64,000 bases of DNA, from assembly GCF_003326795.1 (NCBI RefSeq), contig NZ_JPWI01000010.1, positions 124,001-188,000 of the forward strand, read 5' to 3'. A program made the position numbers and the translations under genes. The notes under the pieces were generated by a model, which was not told where the DNA came from, made no database searches, and was given only the letters and a program-made list of their open reading frames with translations. Within the stretch, counting starts at the first letter, position 1. Every line of letters begins with the position of its first letter. Below, piece by piece: positions 53,479 through 62,083 of this stretch. The stretch comes from Thalassospira profundimaris (GTDB lineage Bacteria; Pseudomonadota; Alphaproteobacteria; Rhodospirillales; Thalassospiraceae).

Positions 53479-55015
53479 TTTCGTCTCCTGCGTCTTTGGT
53501 TGGTTGCTTCACAGCAGCCATCTTTTCGGCATCGGTCGGGGGCGCGGTCGTTCCATTTGCGGCATTCGCGGTCTGTTGGTTCAGTCCCTGCGATACCGCG
53601 GATGCTGGTTGTGGTCCCGGTGATGGTGTTGCTGGCTGTTGTTGCCCCGAAACGCCAGCGGCTGCTGCACTTGGCGTGAGGGAAGCGGTACCAGCAGACC
53701 CGGTCTCCTGAGGTTTTGCATCCGTTCTTACGTCGCCTGTCCGTCCTGTTGCCTGTTGTGTATTCTGGGCAGATGCTTTTGCCTGATTTGCCGGGTTTTC
53801 CAGTGCGTTGTCAGGTTTTGGCATTGCATCATTTGTCGATGTTTGCACATTCCGTGCGTCGGTGCCATCGCCAACTGCATTACCGGTCCCGGGAGCCGGG
53901 GACCGCTGCTGGGGATTTGGGGGTGTAGTACCGGCGGATGGTGTTGGCGCATTTTGGACCGGACGCTGTGCCGGGGGCTGGACCTGTCCGGCATCCGGTG
54001 CCTGTTGTGTCTGGGCTGGTCGCTGCTGAGGGGCCCCTGCGCCATTCGATACAACGTCCCGAGGTGCCTGACTTGTGGTGGGTGTTGCCGGTCCTGACGC
54101 AACAGACGGTTGCTGTGGTGCCTGTGGTGCCGGCTGCTGTGCTGGTTGCATCGGGGCCTGTGACGCGCCCTGTGCCCGGGAATGAGCTGGCTGAGGTGGG
54201 GTGGGATCAGTTTGTGTCGTTGCAGCGGGCTTGGCTGGCGCAGGTGTTTCCTGAACTTTGGGATCGCCCATATCGCTTTTCGGCAATCCATGTTCACTGG
54301 CATGCAGGGCAAGGGCCGTTTCGACAATGCCGTTGATTTCCGACCAGAGGCGTGCACTGTCGCGCACAGCGGTGCCATCACCCCAGGAAACCGCACAATC
54401 ACCAACCGCCACATCCGGCTCGGCCACGACAACAACCTTACCCGAGAACCCGCGCGATTCTGCAATGCGCTGGGTAACATCGGCCAGTTGTTTGGCGAGA
54501 TCCGGATTGACCTTGATCATGACTTTGGGGGCGTCAAACAGATTGGCCAGACACTGACGGACAATGTCTTCGATTTCGACCAGATTATATTTCTTGGACC
54601 AAGCCGGGGCCAGTTTGCGGATGACGCCAAGTGCGACATGGATTGCATCTTCGTTGATTTTGGCATTGGCGCGTTTTTGCTGCTCGTCGATCTGGCCCAA
54701 CTTCTCGGCAATGACGGATTCAACATCACCAATGGCTTTTTCAACCGACGCCATGACTTCCTGATACCCTTGTTCAAGGCCTTGGGCGTGACCTTCGGCA
54801 AGGCCCTGTGCATGGGCTTTTTGTTCGGCTTCGGCCACCATCTGGGCTGCCTGTTCTTCAGTATAGACAGCAGGAGGCGGAGGCGGTGTGTCGTCTTTTT
54901 TCTTTTTCTTCTTCTTGCCGAGTTCGTAATGCTCATCGCTATCGCCCGCAGAGCGAATAACATTGTCTGCGTCATCGAAGCTAAGAGCAAAGGTGAACTT
55001 TTCAATGGCCGTCAT
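53471..55015 (-). CDS. fliH: FliH-type export ATPase regulator with very long tail
   Basis: Residues 1-245 have the FliH plan: an N-terminal peptide, a basic run of seven lysines (34-40) and a proline run (44-48), a GxxxG-like helical segment (GLAEGHAQGLEQGYQEV, 71-87) and a V-ATPase E-like C-terminal domain (KVVVVAEPDVAVGDCAVSWG). FliH normally has about 230-250 residues. Here residues 250-514 add a Pro/Gln/Ala/Thr-rich tail with no folded motif. It restrains and anchors FliI at FliN. fliF is 79 bp upstream, with no fliG between them. Confidence 0.87.
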   Translation of the reverse strand: MTAIEKFTFALSFDDADNVIRSAGDSDEHYELGKKKKKKKDDTPPPPPAVYTEEQAAQMVAEAEQKAHAQGLAEGHAQGLEQGYQEVMASVEKAIGDVESVIAEKLGQIDEQQKRANAKINEDAIHVALGVIRKLAPAWSKKYNLVEIEDIVRQCLANLFDAPKVMIKVNPDLAKQLADVTQRIAESRGFSGKVVVVAEPDVAVGDCAVSWGDGTAVRDSARLWSEINGIVETALALHASEHGLPKSDMGDPKVQETPAPAKPAATTQTDPTPPQPAHSRAQGASQAPMQPAQQPAPQAPQQPSVASGPATPTTSQAPRDVVSNGAGAPQQRPAQTQQAPDAGQVQPPAQRPVQNAPTPSAGTTPPNPQQRSPAPGTGNAVGDGTDARNVQTSTNDAMPKPDNALENPANQAKASAQNTQQATGRTGDVRTDAKPQETGSAGTASLTPSAAAAGVSGQQQPATPSPGPQPASAVSQGLNQQTANAANGTTAPPTDAEKMAAVKQPTKDAGDENG

Positions 55016-55094
55016 ATCAAACCGTTAAACTGCCTTGTGCGACAAAAGGAAGGCAGCCACAGGGCTGCCAGTGAGCCGACGGCTGATCGGAGCG

Positions 55095-56765
55095 TTAATT
55101 CTCCTGATACAGCCAGTTGCGAATGATCGAGAGAGCTTCTTCCGGATGCTTTTCCACGATCTCGCCGATTTTCTTGACCGAGGATGCCTTAACACGACCT
55201 TCAACCTGCGACAGGTTGATCAGTTCCTCGCCGTCATCCATGCCCGGTGCCATCGGGACCGGTGCGGGGCCTTCAAGTGCCGGTGTGCCCTCGGCCGTCA
55301 TATCATCGGCAAGAAGCTGACGTTGTGCCATATCTGCGGCACTTGGCAGCGTTTCGAAAGCACGGGTCAGAAGCGGGCGAACCACCAACAGGATGACCAG
55401 AATTGCGACGATGGCCAGTACCAGCATCTCGGCGATGCGGAAGATTTCGGCCTTATCGAGCCCGAGGAAGGTTTCAATTTCTTCATCCGGGAACAGATCG
55501 CCAGCATCGGCAAACTGCATGTTAATCACTTCAACCTGATCACTGCGCTGCGGATCATAGCCGATCGCGCTGCGAACGAGGGCGGCGATCTTTTCCAGAT
55601 CTTCGGGCGAGCGTTCCTGATACTGGCGTTCACCGTTTTCATCGGTTGTGTAAGTACCGTCGACCAGAACTGCTACCGTTACGCGTGAAATCTCGCCAAT
55701 TTCCTTGACCTGTGTGGTCGTGGTTTTGGAAATTTCGTAGTTAACCGTTTCTTCGGAACGGCTTTCCTGGCTTTGTGCCCCGGCACCGTTTGGATTGCCG
55801 AGATTCGGATCGGGCAGATTGTTTTGCAGGGTAACAGGATCGGTGCCTTCGGTCTCGGAATTGGTCGAGTTTTCTTCAATGGTCTGGCTGGAACGTACGA
55901 CACGTTCATCAGGATTGAAGCGTTCATCCGCAGTCGTGACCTTGTTGAAGTTCATTTCAACGGCTACTTCAGCGCGGACTTCACCGTAACCAAGCGAACG
56001 TGACAGCAAATCTTCGATGGTATTGCGCAGGCGGCTTTCGGTACGAATGCGCATTTCATCGGCCGTCTGGGTCAGGAAGGTCGATGATTGCTGTTCGCCA
56101 TCCCCTCGGGCCAGCAGGCGACCACGTTCGTCAATGATCGAAACCTTGCCAGGTTGAAGTTGGGGAACAGCGGCAGCAACAAGGTGCTGAATGGCGACAA
56201 CCTGTTCGGGTTTAAGTTCGCCACCGGCCATTTTGACTGCAATCGAGGCGCTGGCTTCCTGTGTTTCACGCGAAAACATCTGGCGTTTCGGCAGTACAAG
56301 GTGAACACGAGCCTGCTGAATGGCTTGAATTGAAGCAATGGTTCGGGCCAGTTCGCCTTCAAGAGCACGAACATGATTGATGTTCTGTTCGAAGCTGGTC
56401 GCGCCAAAACCATCGGAATTGTCAAAAACTTCATAACCAACCGAGCCGCCAGCCGGCAGGCCGCTTTCGGCCATGGAAAGACGCATGCGGTTGACCTGAT
56501 CAGACGGGACCAGAATTTCGGTGCCGCCATTGAGAAGCTGATATTGCACCTGCTGGTCTTCGAGGCGGTTTACGATCTGGCTGGCATCTGCAGGAGAAAG
56601 ATCACGATACAACAGTTCCATGTTCGGGGCAGAAACACGCAATATCAGGAAGGCAAAGAACACAAGCAGCAACACACCCACGCCGCTGATGGCCATCAGG
56701 CGCGTAGGTCCAAGACTCTTGAGTGTCTGTAACAAGCCGCCCACTTTCGACTGCTCCGAAACCAA
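55095..56765 (-). CDS. fliF: Flagellar MS-ring protein FliF
   Basis: This 556-residue protein has two membrane helices (about 22-43 and 440-460) bracketing the ring-building domains: ELLYRDLSPADASQIVNRLE, SVGYEVFDNSDGFGATSFEQ, RARVHLVLPKR-like QARVHLVLPKRQMFSRETQE and YEISKTTTTQVKEIG. The C-terminal FliG-binding tail ends KKIGEIVEKHPEEALSIIRN. It is the first gene of the long minus-strand flagellar operon. Confidence 0.97.
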   Translation of the reverse strand: MVSEQSKVGGLLQTLKSLGPTRLMAISGVGVLLLVFFAFLILRVSAPNMELLYRDLSPADASQIVNRLEDQQVQYQLLNGGTEILVPSDQVNRMRLSMAESGLPAGGSVGYEVFDNSDGFGATSFEQNINHVRALEGELARTIASIQAIQQARVHLVLPKRQMFSRETQEASASIAVKMAGGELKPEQVVAIQHLVAAAVPQLQPGKVSIIDERGRLLARGDGEQQSSTFLTQTADEMRIRTESRLRNTIEDLLSRSLGYGEVRAEVAVEMNFNKVTTADERFNPDERVVRSSQTIEENSTNSETEGTDPVTLQNNLPDPNLGNPNGAGAQSQESRSEETVNYEISKTTTTQVKEIGEISRVTVAVLVDGTYTTDENGERQYQERSPEDLEKIAALVRSAIGYDPQRSDQVEVINMQFADAGDLFPDEEIETFLGLDKAEIFRIAEMLVLAIVAILVILLVVRPLLTRAFETLPSAADMAQRQLLADDMTAEGTPALEGPAPVPMAPGMDDGEELINLSQVEGRVKASSVKKIGEIVEKHPEEALSIIRNWLYQEN

Positions 56766-56965
56766 TTTAAACCACTGTCCCCGATGCAGGTCGCTCCGTA
56801 CGGAATCCGACCAGCATCAACAACGAATAGTTCTCCATGCTGAAGAACAGGTTAACAACCGGCAATTTTTGCCCAGTTGTCTGTTTCAATTTCACTAGCG
56901 ATTTGAGTCATTTGTATCTTTGTTAACCAAGTTGGCCTGCGTTTAATGTAGTGAGTCAATGCGCC
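56766..56965 (-). promoter_or_regulatory. Upstream region of the fliF operon
   Basis: There is no GG-N10-GC sigma-54 element. Two TTAAC half-sites (near 56852 and 56922) and three GANTC sites (56803-56807, 56905-56909, 56953-56957) are present. This fits CtrA/sigma-70 rather than FlbD control of the early operon, but a complete CtrA box was not found. Confidence 0.4.
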
Positions 56966-56993
56966 AAAAAGAAGCCCGGCACAAGTGCCGGGC
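56966..56993 (-). terminator. Rho-independent terminator after flgE
   Basis: On the minus strand GCCCGGCAC and GTGCCGGGC arms (56985-56993, 56974-56982) flank a 2-base loop and are followed by TTCTTTTT. It separates the flgE and fliF transcripts. Confidence 0.9.
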
Positions 56994-57051
56994 GAGTCCC
57001 TGTAAACGCAGAACGTTGCAGGACCGGCTAAAGCCCTGCAACAGAAGTCAA

Positions 57052-58797
57052 TTACCGTTTGATCCGGATCAGCTCGTCGAGCATTTCATCGGTGGTGGTA
57101 ATCGTTTTGGTGTTCGCCGAGTAGGCACGCTGGGTCACGATCATGTTGGTGAATTCTTCACCTAGATCGACGTTCGAGCCTTCAAGGGCAGATGCCACAA
57201 CGTTACCCGCACCGTTCAGGCCCGGTTCGCGCAGCAGATAGTCACCCGATTCACGGGTCTGACGATAAACGTTACCAGTGTGGTTTTCCATTTCATCAGG
57301 TGCTTCGAACGTTGCGATGGCCAGTTTGTAGACCGGACGCTTTACACCGTTTGCGAACTCGACCTGCAGGAAGCCTTCCTCGGTCAGGGCATAGTTCACC
57401 ATGGTGCCGGCCTGTGCGCCGTTCTGGTTGATGAAGTGGGTGGTATAGTTAACAAGGTTGCCGTTGGCATCCGCACCGGCCGCAAACTGCGTTATGCCGT
57501 TGCCAAGACCGATTGTCCCGAAATCAAGAGTGAAGGAGCTGTCATCTGAGCCATTCGTCCATTCTGCCGAGATATTTGTATTAGCGAGGTTGCCGGTCGT
57601 ACCAACGGTTACAGCGCCAATGGTTGCAGCAACACCGGTGAAGGTCTGAAGGTTACCTGAACCATCAAAGGTGACGATACCAGCCTGGATCAGGCCATTC
57701 GGGTGATCCGTTGCGTCAAGTTCTCCCGTGGTGGTGTTACCTGTCAGCTCAAAGCCCCAGCGGTTCTGACCAAGTTTGACAACCTGCAGGTTGACGGTGT
57801 GCGCCGAACCAAGAGAGTCATAAATGGTGACCGGCATGGTATTGTCTTCGGCAACGGTTCCTGTGGCAAGGTTACCAGCGACATAGGTTGGTGCAAGAGT
57901 GCCCGGAACACCTGGAACGGTGATACCGGTTGCACTGAAAGGCGTACCTGTCACGTTGGCAAAGGTCACACCCTGATCGGCAAATGCAGCGGTGAGAGTC
58001 AATGTATCGTTGGTGCCGGTCGTTGTTGTGGTGGCGTTGATGCCCGTGACCGCACTGATAGCCGAGGCCAGATCTTCAAGGGTGTCACCGGTATTGATTG
58101 TGATAGTTGTTGTCGTACCGTTATGGGTAATCGAGAACTGGTCACCGTTGTTGATACCGGCAAGCGTGGTCAGGTCGGTGGTGTCATAGTCAATGCCGGT
58201 TGTGGTCGAGGTGGCGGTGCCACCGGTCACAGCGGTTTCATCGGCATTCAGGTTTGCGCCGAACTCAATCGAGGTTGTCGATGCCGCCGCCGTCAGGATC
58301 GAGTTGATATCGAGAACCTGAAGGTCGGTCACAGCCGAGCTGTTTGACGTGGTTGTGTTACCGTTTGCGTCAAGAAGGGTACCTTCTCGGTCGGTCGCCC
58401 AACCCTGAACATAATATCCCGCAGTGTTGCGCAGGTAACCATCGTCATCGGGCTTGAAGTCACCGGCACGGGTAAAGAACAACTCGTCGTTCGTGCCCGG
58501 GTTCGCATTGTCGCGGACGATGAAGAAGCCATCACCGGAAATTGCTGCTGCCGTGGTGGACGAGGTTGCCTGAAGCAAGCCCTGCTTGCTGATCAGCGCC
58601 GTCGGATGGAACAGCACACCACCGGGTGTATAGCGGGTGTTAGATGCGGACTCAGTCACCAGGGTCGAGAAGCGACCGATGGTTCCCTTGTAACCGATCG
58701 TGTTAAGGTTCGAGATGTTGTCCGAAATGACGCCCAGGTTCTGAGACTGCGCGTTCAGGCCGGAAACACCGGAAATCATTGCACCAAAAAGGCTCAT
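57052..58797 (-). CDS. flgE: Flagellar hook protein FlgE
   Basis: This 581-residue protein has the rod/hook N-terminal motif MSLFGAMISGVSGLNAQSQN and LGVISDNISNLNTIGYKG, and the C-terminal VDLGEEFTNMIVTQRAYSAN with TTTDEMLDELIRIKR. The central region (about 180-300) is Thr/Asn-rich with a duplicated-looking beta module, making it longer than the roughly 400-residue enteric hook protein. Third gene of the fliK-flgD-flgE operon. Confidence 0.96.
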   Translation of the reverse strand: MSLFGAMISGVSGLNAQSQNLGVISDNISNLNTIGYKGTIGRFSTLVTESASNTRYTPGGVLFHPTALISKQGLLQATSSTTAAAISGDGFFIVRDNANPGTNDELFFTRAGDFKPDDDGYLRNTAGYYVQGWATDREGTLLDANGNTTTSNSSAVTDLQVLDINSILTAAASTTSIEFGANLNADETAVTGGTATSTTTGIDYDTTDLTTLAGINNGDQFSITHNGTTTTITINTGDTLEDLASAISAVTGINATTTTTGTNDTLTLTAAFADQGVTFANVTGTPFSATGITVPGVPGTLAPTYVAGNLATGTVAEDNTMPVTIYDSLGSAHTVNLQVVKLGQNRWGFELTGNTTTGELDATDHPNGLIQAGIVTFDGSGNLQTFTGVAATIGAVTVGTTGNLANTNISAEWTNGSDDSSFTLDFGTIGLGNGITQFAAGADANGNLVNYTTHFINQNGAQAGTMVNYALTEEGFLQVEFANGVKRPVYKLAIATFEAPDEMENHTGNVYRQTRESGDYLLREPGLNGAGNVVASALEGSNVDLGEEFTNMIVTQRAYSANTKTITTTDEMLDELIRIKR

Positions 58798-58847
58798 TTT
58801 TCTTCTCCTGCACTTACAGGGTGTTGATCAAAATCGGAAGAAAGCCC

Positions 58848-59612
58848 TCAGGCTGCTTCGTCCTGTACGTCACTTCCGGAATCATTTCCGCCATCGGTGG
58901 TATCGGTTCCGCTCGCGCCCAGTTTCACGTTGGTGAGGGTCGAGAACGGTACAGAAACATCGCCAATACGGAGATAAATATCGCGATCATCGATATCGAC
59001 ACTATCGACAGAGCCGATGATGCCAATCGCGACAGAGGCAGGTTTGCCTTTGTCTGTTTTGAAGGTGTCACCATTTGCGGCCATCGGTTTGACAACCAGG
59101 GTGTAGGCTCCTTCACCCTGTTCAACACCGCTGTTGTTCTTGCCATCCCAGGTGAAGGACTGGAGACCGGAAACGTCGGTGAGTTCTTCGGAATAGATCG
59201 TTTTGCCTTCCTGGTCCTGAATCTGCAGTTGCAGACGCGGAACTTCGGGCGAAACGTTGTATTTGTATTTGAGCTCGCCACCTTCTTCGAGCCAGTTGGT
59301 ATCACCAACAGCTTCGATTTCTGCACCGACATACGAAAGTGCAGACAGCTGACGCTGCTGGCTTTGCATGGCAATCAGGTCTTCAAGGTTCTTGTTGCTC
59401 TGAATGCCCTGTTCAACCTGGGCGAACTGGCTCAGCTGGTCAGTGAATTTGTCACTTTCCATCGGCGACGTCGGGTCCTGGTTCTTGAGCTGGGTGGTCA
59501 GAAGCGTCAGGAACGTATCAAAGTTCTGCGCAAGCTGACTGGCCGAACTGCTGGACGCGGCGTTGTTATTTGACCCGGCAAGACCAACGTTGGTCAGGGA
59601 TGAAATGGCCAT
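58848..59612 (-). CDS. flgD: Hook assembly scaffold FlgD
   Basis: This 254-residue protein has the N-terminal export/hook-cap segment LAQNFDTFLTLLTTQLKNQD PTSPMESDKFTDQLSQFAQV (split here), then a FlgD Ig-like and Tudor-like region with SPEVPRLQLQIQDQEGKTIY, LQSFTWDGKNNSGVEQGEGA and DIYLRIGDVSVPFSTLTNVK. It caps the growing hook and is then lost. It lies 20 bp after fliK and 50 bp before flgE. Confidence 0.94.
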   Translation of the reverse strand: MAISSLTNVGLAGSNNNAASSSSASQLAQNFDTFLTLLTTQLKNQDPTSPMESDKFTDQLSQFAQVEQGIQSNKNLEDLIAMQSQQRQLSALSYVGAEIEAVGDTNWLEEGGELKYKYNVSPEVPRLQLQIQDQEGKTIYSEELTDVSGLQSFTWDGKNNSGVEQGEGAYTLVVKPMAANGDTFKTDKGKPASVAIGIIGSVDSVDIDDRDIYLRIGDVSVPFSTLTNVKLGASGTDTTDGGNDSGSDVQDEAA

Positions 59613-59632
59613 GGGATTTTCCCTTTACCTTT

Positions 59633-61252
59633 CTAAATCCGAATATCGACAAGACCATTGGGATTAATCCCATAGCCAATGCCAACATGTTCGGCGAGTT
59701 CGGCTCCGCTCAGGATGTCGCCTTCGTCAGGGCTGCTGCCCTGATCGGCGATTACCCGAGATTGGCTTTGGCCTTCCTGACCTTGCCCACCTTGATCTCT
59801 GTGTTCAAAGGTGAAGCTCTGACTGTCTGCATTCAGGCCGGCATCCTTAAGAGCCTGCTGCAATGCACGTGAGTCCTGGCGCAACATGTCCAGTGTCTCA
59901 CGTGTATCTGCCTGAATGACGCCCTGGATACGGCCATCGTGGCCGATCTCCAATTTTACATCCACGCGCCCGAGATGTTCCGGGCGCAGCTGGACAGAAA
60001 TCTTGTCAACGCCGTCACTGGCGGCGTTTTTGATGGAAACCGCAACTTGCTGCTGGACCTGTTGTGCAGGGGCATGGCGGGCCGTCTGTGCCGTATGTCC
60101 ACTGGTGTTGGTCTGGTGCAGGTTGTTGGTGGTATTAAGCTGACCGGTGCCAGCTTGCGGAGTGGCATCGGTTGCGCCAGTTGCCGTTACTGTGCCATTG
60201 GCAACCGTACTGGCAGCATTATTTTGCATATTCTGTGCACTTGCTGCTGCGGCCATGGCTTGTTGTGCCGCCTGGGCAGTTTGTGCCGGGTTACCCGTCG
60301 CAGTCGTTTGTGTTGTCGTTGCGTTCGATGACTGGCTGTTGGCCGTTGCATTGGTAACGCCCGATGCATCGGTTTTGGCTTTGCCGTCGCCACTCATGGA
60401 ATCAACAAGGCGTGACAGGAACTTGTCAGCGGATGCGTCATCCCCGGTTGCTGCGTCAGCACCGTTCAAGGCGAGTTTTGCCGAAGATGCGGTTGCAGGC
60501 TGAGATAGTGCAGTTGAGCTCATAAGGCCGTCAGTGGTGCCGTCAGCGGCAGCACCATTCGTCGCCATGCCGGGATTAGCCTGACCATTTGCTGCTGCGC
60601 CGTCCTGAGCAGCATTCGTGCCCGCGATCGACTGGGATGCCACTGCTTTGGCTTTGGCAAGATCTATGGCTTGCTGGGATCCTGGCAGTGGAACGGTTGC
60701 TGCAGGCTGGTTCGGGGTTATGATGCCCGGTGCAGCCTGAGCGTTGGTGGCGTCGCTTGGCTCATCATCGGAAGATGCCGCTTTTTGCTGGCCTAAAGAT
60801 TCGGCTTCGTCATCCGGGGCGGTCGCTACCTCTTCTGCGGAATTTTCGCTGTCGACATGCTGTGTGTCGTTGTCCGACGAGGCTGTGTCGCGGCTGCTAT
60901 TTTCAACATCGCGCTTGTCTTCAGGCTTCGGATCATCAGTCTCTAAATGATCCTCGTGGTTGTTGCGATCCGCGCGGAGCGGTTCATCATCGTGGCGATC
61001 ATCATTGCGTGCAGAGCTCTGCGTGTCGGTATCGTCAGTATTACGATTTGAACGCATTTCCGCGCGATGATCGTCCCAAGTGCTCTGGGCAGATTTTGCC
61101 GCGTCAATCTTGGTCTGATTTTTACGCTCAGACCAGTTTTCTGTAATTGAGGCCATGACGTCACCAAACCCGGAACCCGCGCTTTCACTGGCGGTTGAGC
61201 CCGGAATGGAGACAGTCGGCATAATGCTGTTTGTAATCGCAGAGCTGTTCAT
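59633..61252 (-). CDS. fliK: Flagellar hook-length control protein FliK
   Basis: This 539-residue protein has a long Asp/Asn/Ser/Ala/Gln-rich N-terminal ruler region (1-410) and the FliK C-terminal domain (about 415-510): VAVSIKNAASDGVDKISVQL, RPEHLGRVDVKLEIGHDGRI, TRETLDMLRQDSRALQQAL and KDAGLNADSQSFTFEH. It controls hook length and the export specificity switch. It is the first gene of the operon, with a sigma-54 promoter and an AAAGGACCAAGG ribosome region immediately upstream. Confidence 0.93.
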   Translation of the reverse strand: MNSSAITNSIMPTVSIPGSTASESAGSGFGDVMASITENWSERKNQTKIDAAKSAQSTWDDHRAEMRSNRNTDDTDTQSSARNDDRHDDEPLRADRNNHEDHLETDDPKPEDKRDVENSSRDTASSDNDTQHVDSENSAEEVATAPDDEAESLGQQKAASSDDEPSDATNAQAAPGIITPNQPAATVPLPGSQQAIDLAKAKAVASQSIAGTNAAQDGAAANGQANPGMATNGAAADGTTDGLMSSTALSQPATASSAKLALNGADAATGDDASADKFLSRLVDSMSGDGKAKTDASGVTNATANSQSSNATTTQTTATGNPAQTAQAAQQAMAAAASAQNMQNNAASTVANGTVTATGATDATPQAGTGQLNTTNNLHQTNTSGHTAQTARHAPAQQVQQQVAVSIKNAASDGVDKISVQLRPEHLGRVDVKLEIGHDGRIQGVIQADTRETLDMLRQDSRALQQALKDAGLNADSQSFTFEHRDQGGQGQEGQSQSRVIADQGSSPDEGDILSGAELAEHVGIGYGINPNGLVDIRI

Positions 61253-61288
61253 GACCTTGGTCCTTTTGGAAACAGTGTCAGAACAATT

Positions 61289-61303
61289 GCAAGTGCCGGG
61301 CCA
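61289..61303 (-). promoter_or_regulatory. Sigma-54 promoter of fliK-flgD-flgE
   Basis: On the minus strand TGGCCCG-GCAC-TTGCA fits the TGGCACG-N4-TTGCA consensus with one mismatch and the strict GG-N10-GC spacing. The predicted start near 61277 is 25 bases before the fliK ATG. FlbD is the likely activator. Confidence 0.7.
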
Positions 61304-61448
61304 GTTTTGCGCGTTAATAATTTATACAGGATTTCAGCGCGTTAGGATGTGACGTGCCATTGCTTGAAGCTTCTGGCGATATGTCACGCCTATGGAACCG
61401 GGCAAAAATGATCCTGTGGTTGCAAAGGAAAGCGCGATTGTTCCAAGC

Positions 61449-61480
61449 AAAAAGGCTCCCGCGTTTAAGCAGGAGCCTTT
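61449..61480 (-). terminator. Rho-independent terminator after fliS
   Basis: On the minus strand GGCTCC and GGAGCC arms, extended by AAA/TTT pairs, enclose a 12-base loop and are followed by TTTTT. It lies 40 bp after the fliS stop. Confidence 0.85.
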
Positions 61481-61519
61481 GAACAGGAGGGGTGTTTTGG
61501 CGAATGCGCCCGACAGGGG

Positions 61520-62026
61520 TTAGGCTGAAATGGACAGTCCGGTTTTTGCCGGTGCAGGAGCATTTTCAGCCTCAGAAGTTGTCGTCTGGCTTGCCTCGGC
61601 AACAGGAGCAGGGCGGTCTTGCTGGGCAATCATGATTGCCTGACGCAATTCACCTTCGCTGCGTTCGGCCAGCTCGGCCCAGGAATCACGCAGCGGGGTC
61701 AGTACCCGGGCAACGTCATCGGCGGCCTTCGGATCATTTTTCCGATCAACATCCATCAAACGGATCAGGCAATGCGCATAGATGCGCTCAAGATTGGCAG
61801 CAATTTCGCCACCCTGTTCCATATCCAGCGTATTTGAAAGATGGGCGATCAATTCCTGTGCGCTGCAATTGGCGTTGCAGCGCCCCTGGATATCGTTTCG
61901 CTCGATCGCGTTTTTCGCCTCTTGCAAGCGCGACAGGGTCTTTTCAAACAGCATGAACACCATCTTGGCTGGTGAGGCTGTATTTACCTGTTGGTGCTTG
62001 TATGTTTGGGCGGCGTGTTCATTCAT
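61520..62026 (-). CDS. fliS: Flagellin export chaperone FliS
   Basis: This 168-residue protein has YKHQQVNTASPAKMVFMLFE and KTLSRLQEAKNAIERNDIQG, the FliS four-helix bundle start, then HLSNTLDMEQGGEIAANLER and IYAHCLIRLMDVDRKNDPKA. About 35 residues of Ala/Pro/Thr-rich tail follow residue 130. FliS binds flagellin in the cytoplasm before export. It lies 57 bp after fliD in the same operon. Confidence 0.9.
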   Translation of the reverse strand: MNEHAAQTYKHQQVNTASPAKMVFMLFEKTLSRLQEAKNAIERNDIQGRCNANCSAQELIAHLSNTLDMEQGGEIAANLERIYAHCLIRLMDVDRKNDPKAADDVARVLTPLRDSWAELAERSEGELRQAIMIAQQDRPAPVAEASQTTTSEAENAPAPAKTGLSISA

Positions 62027-62083
62027 GCGACACTCCTTGGTATGCGATACGTCTACTTAGTGTGCATGTATGGCATGGAAAAG

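Noticed and set aside
56766..56965. Sigma-54 promoter for fliF
   Set aside because: The best candidate near 56862-56874 has GG and GC separated by 9 rather than 10 bases.
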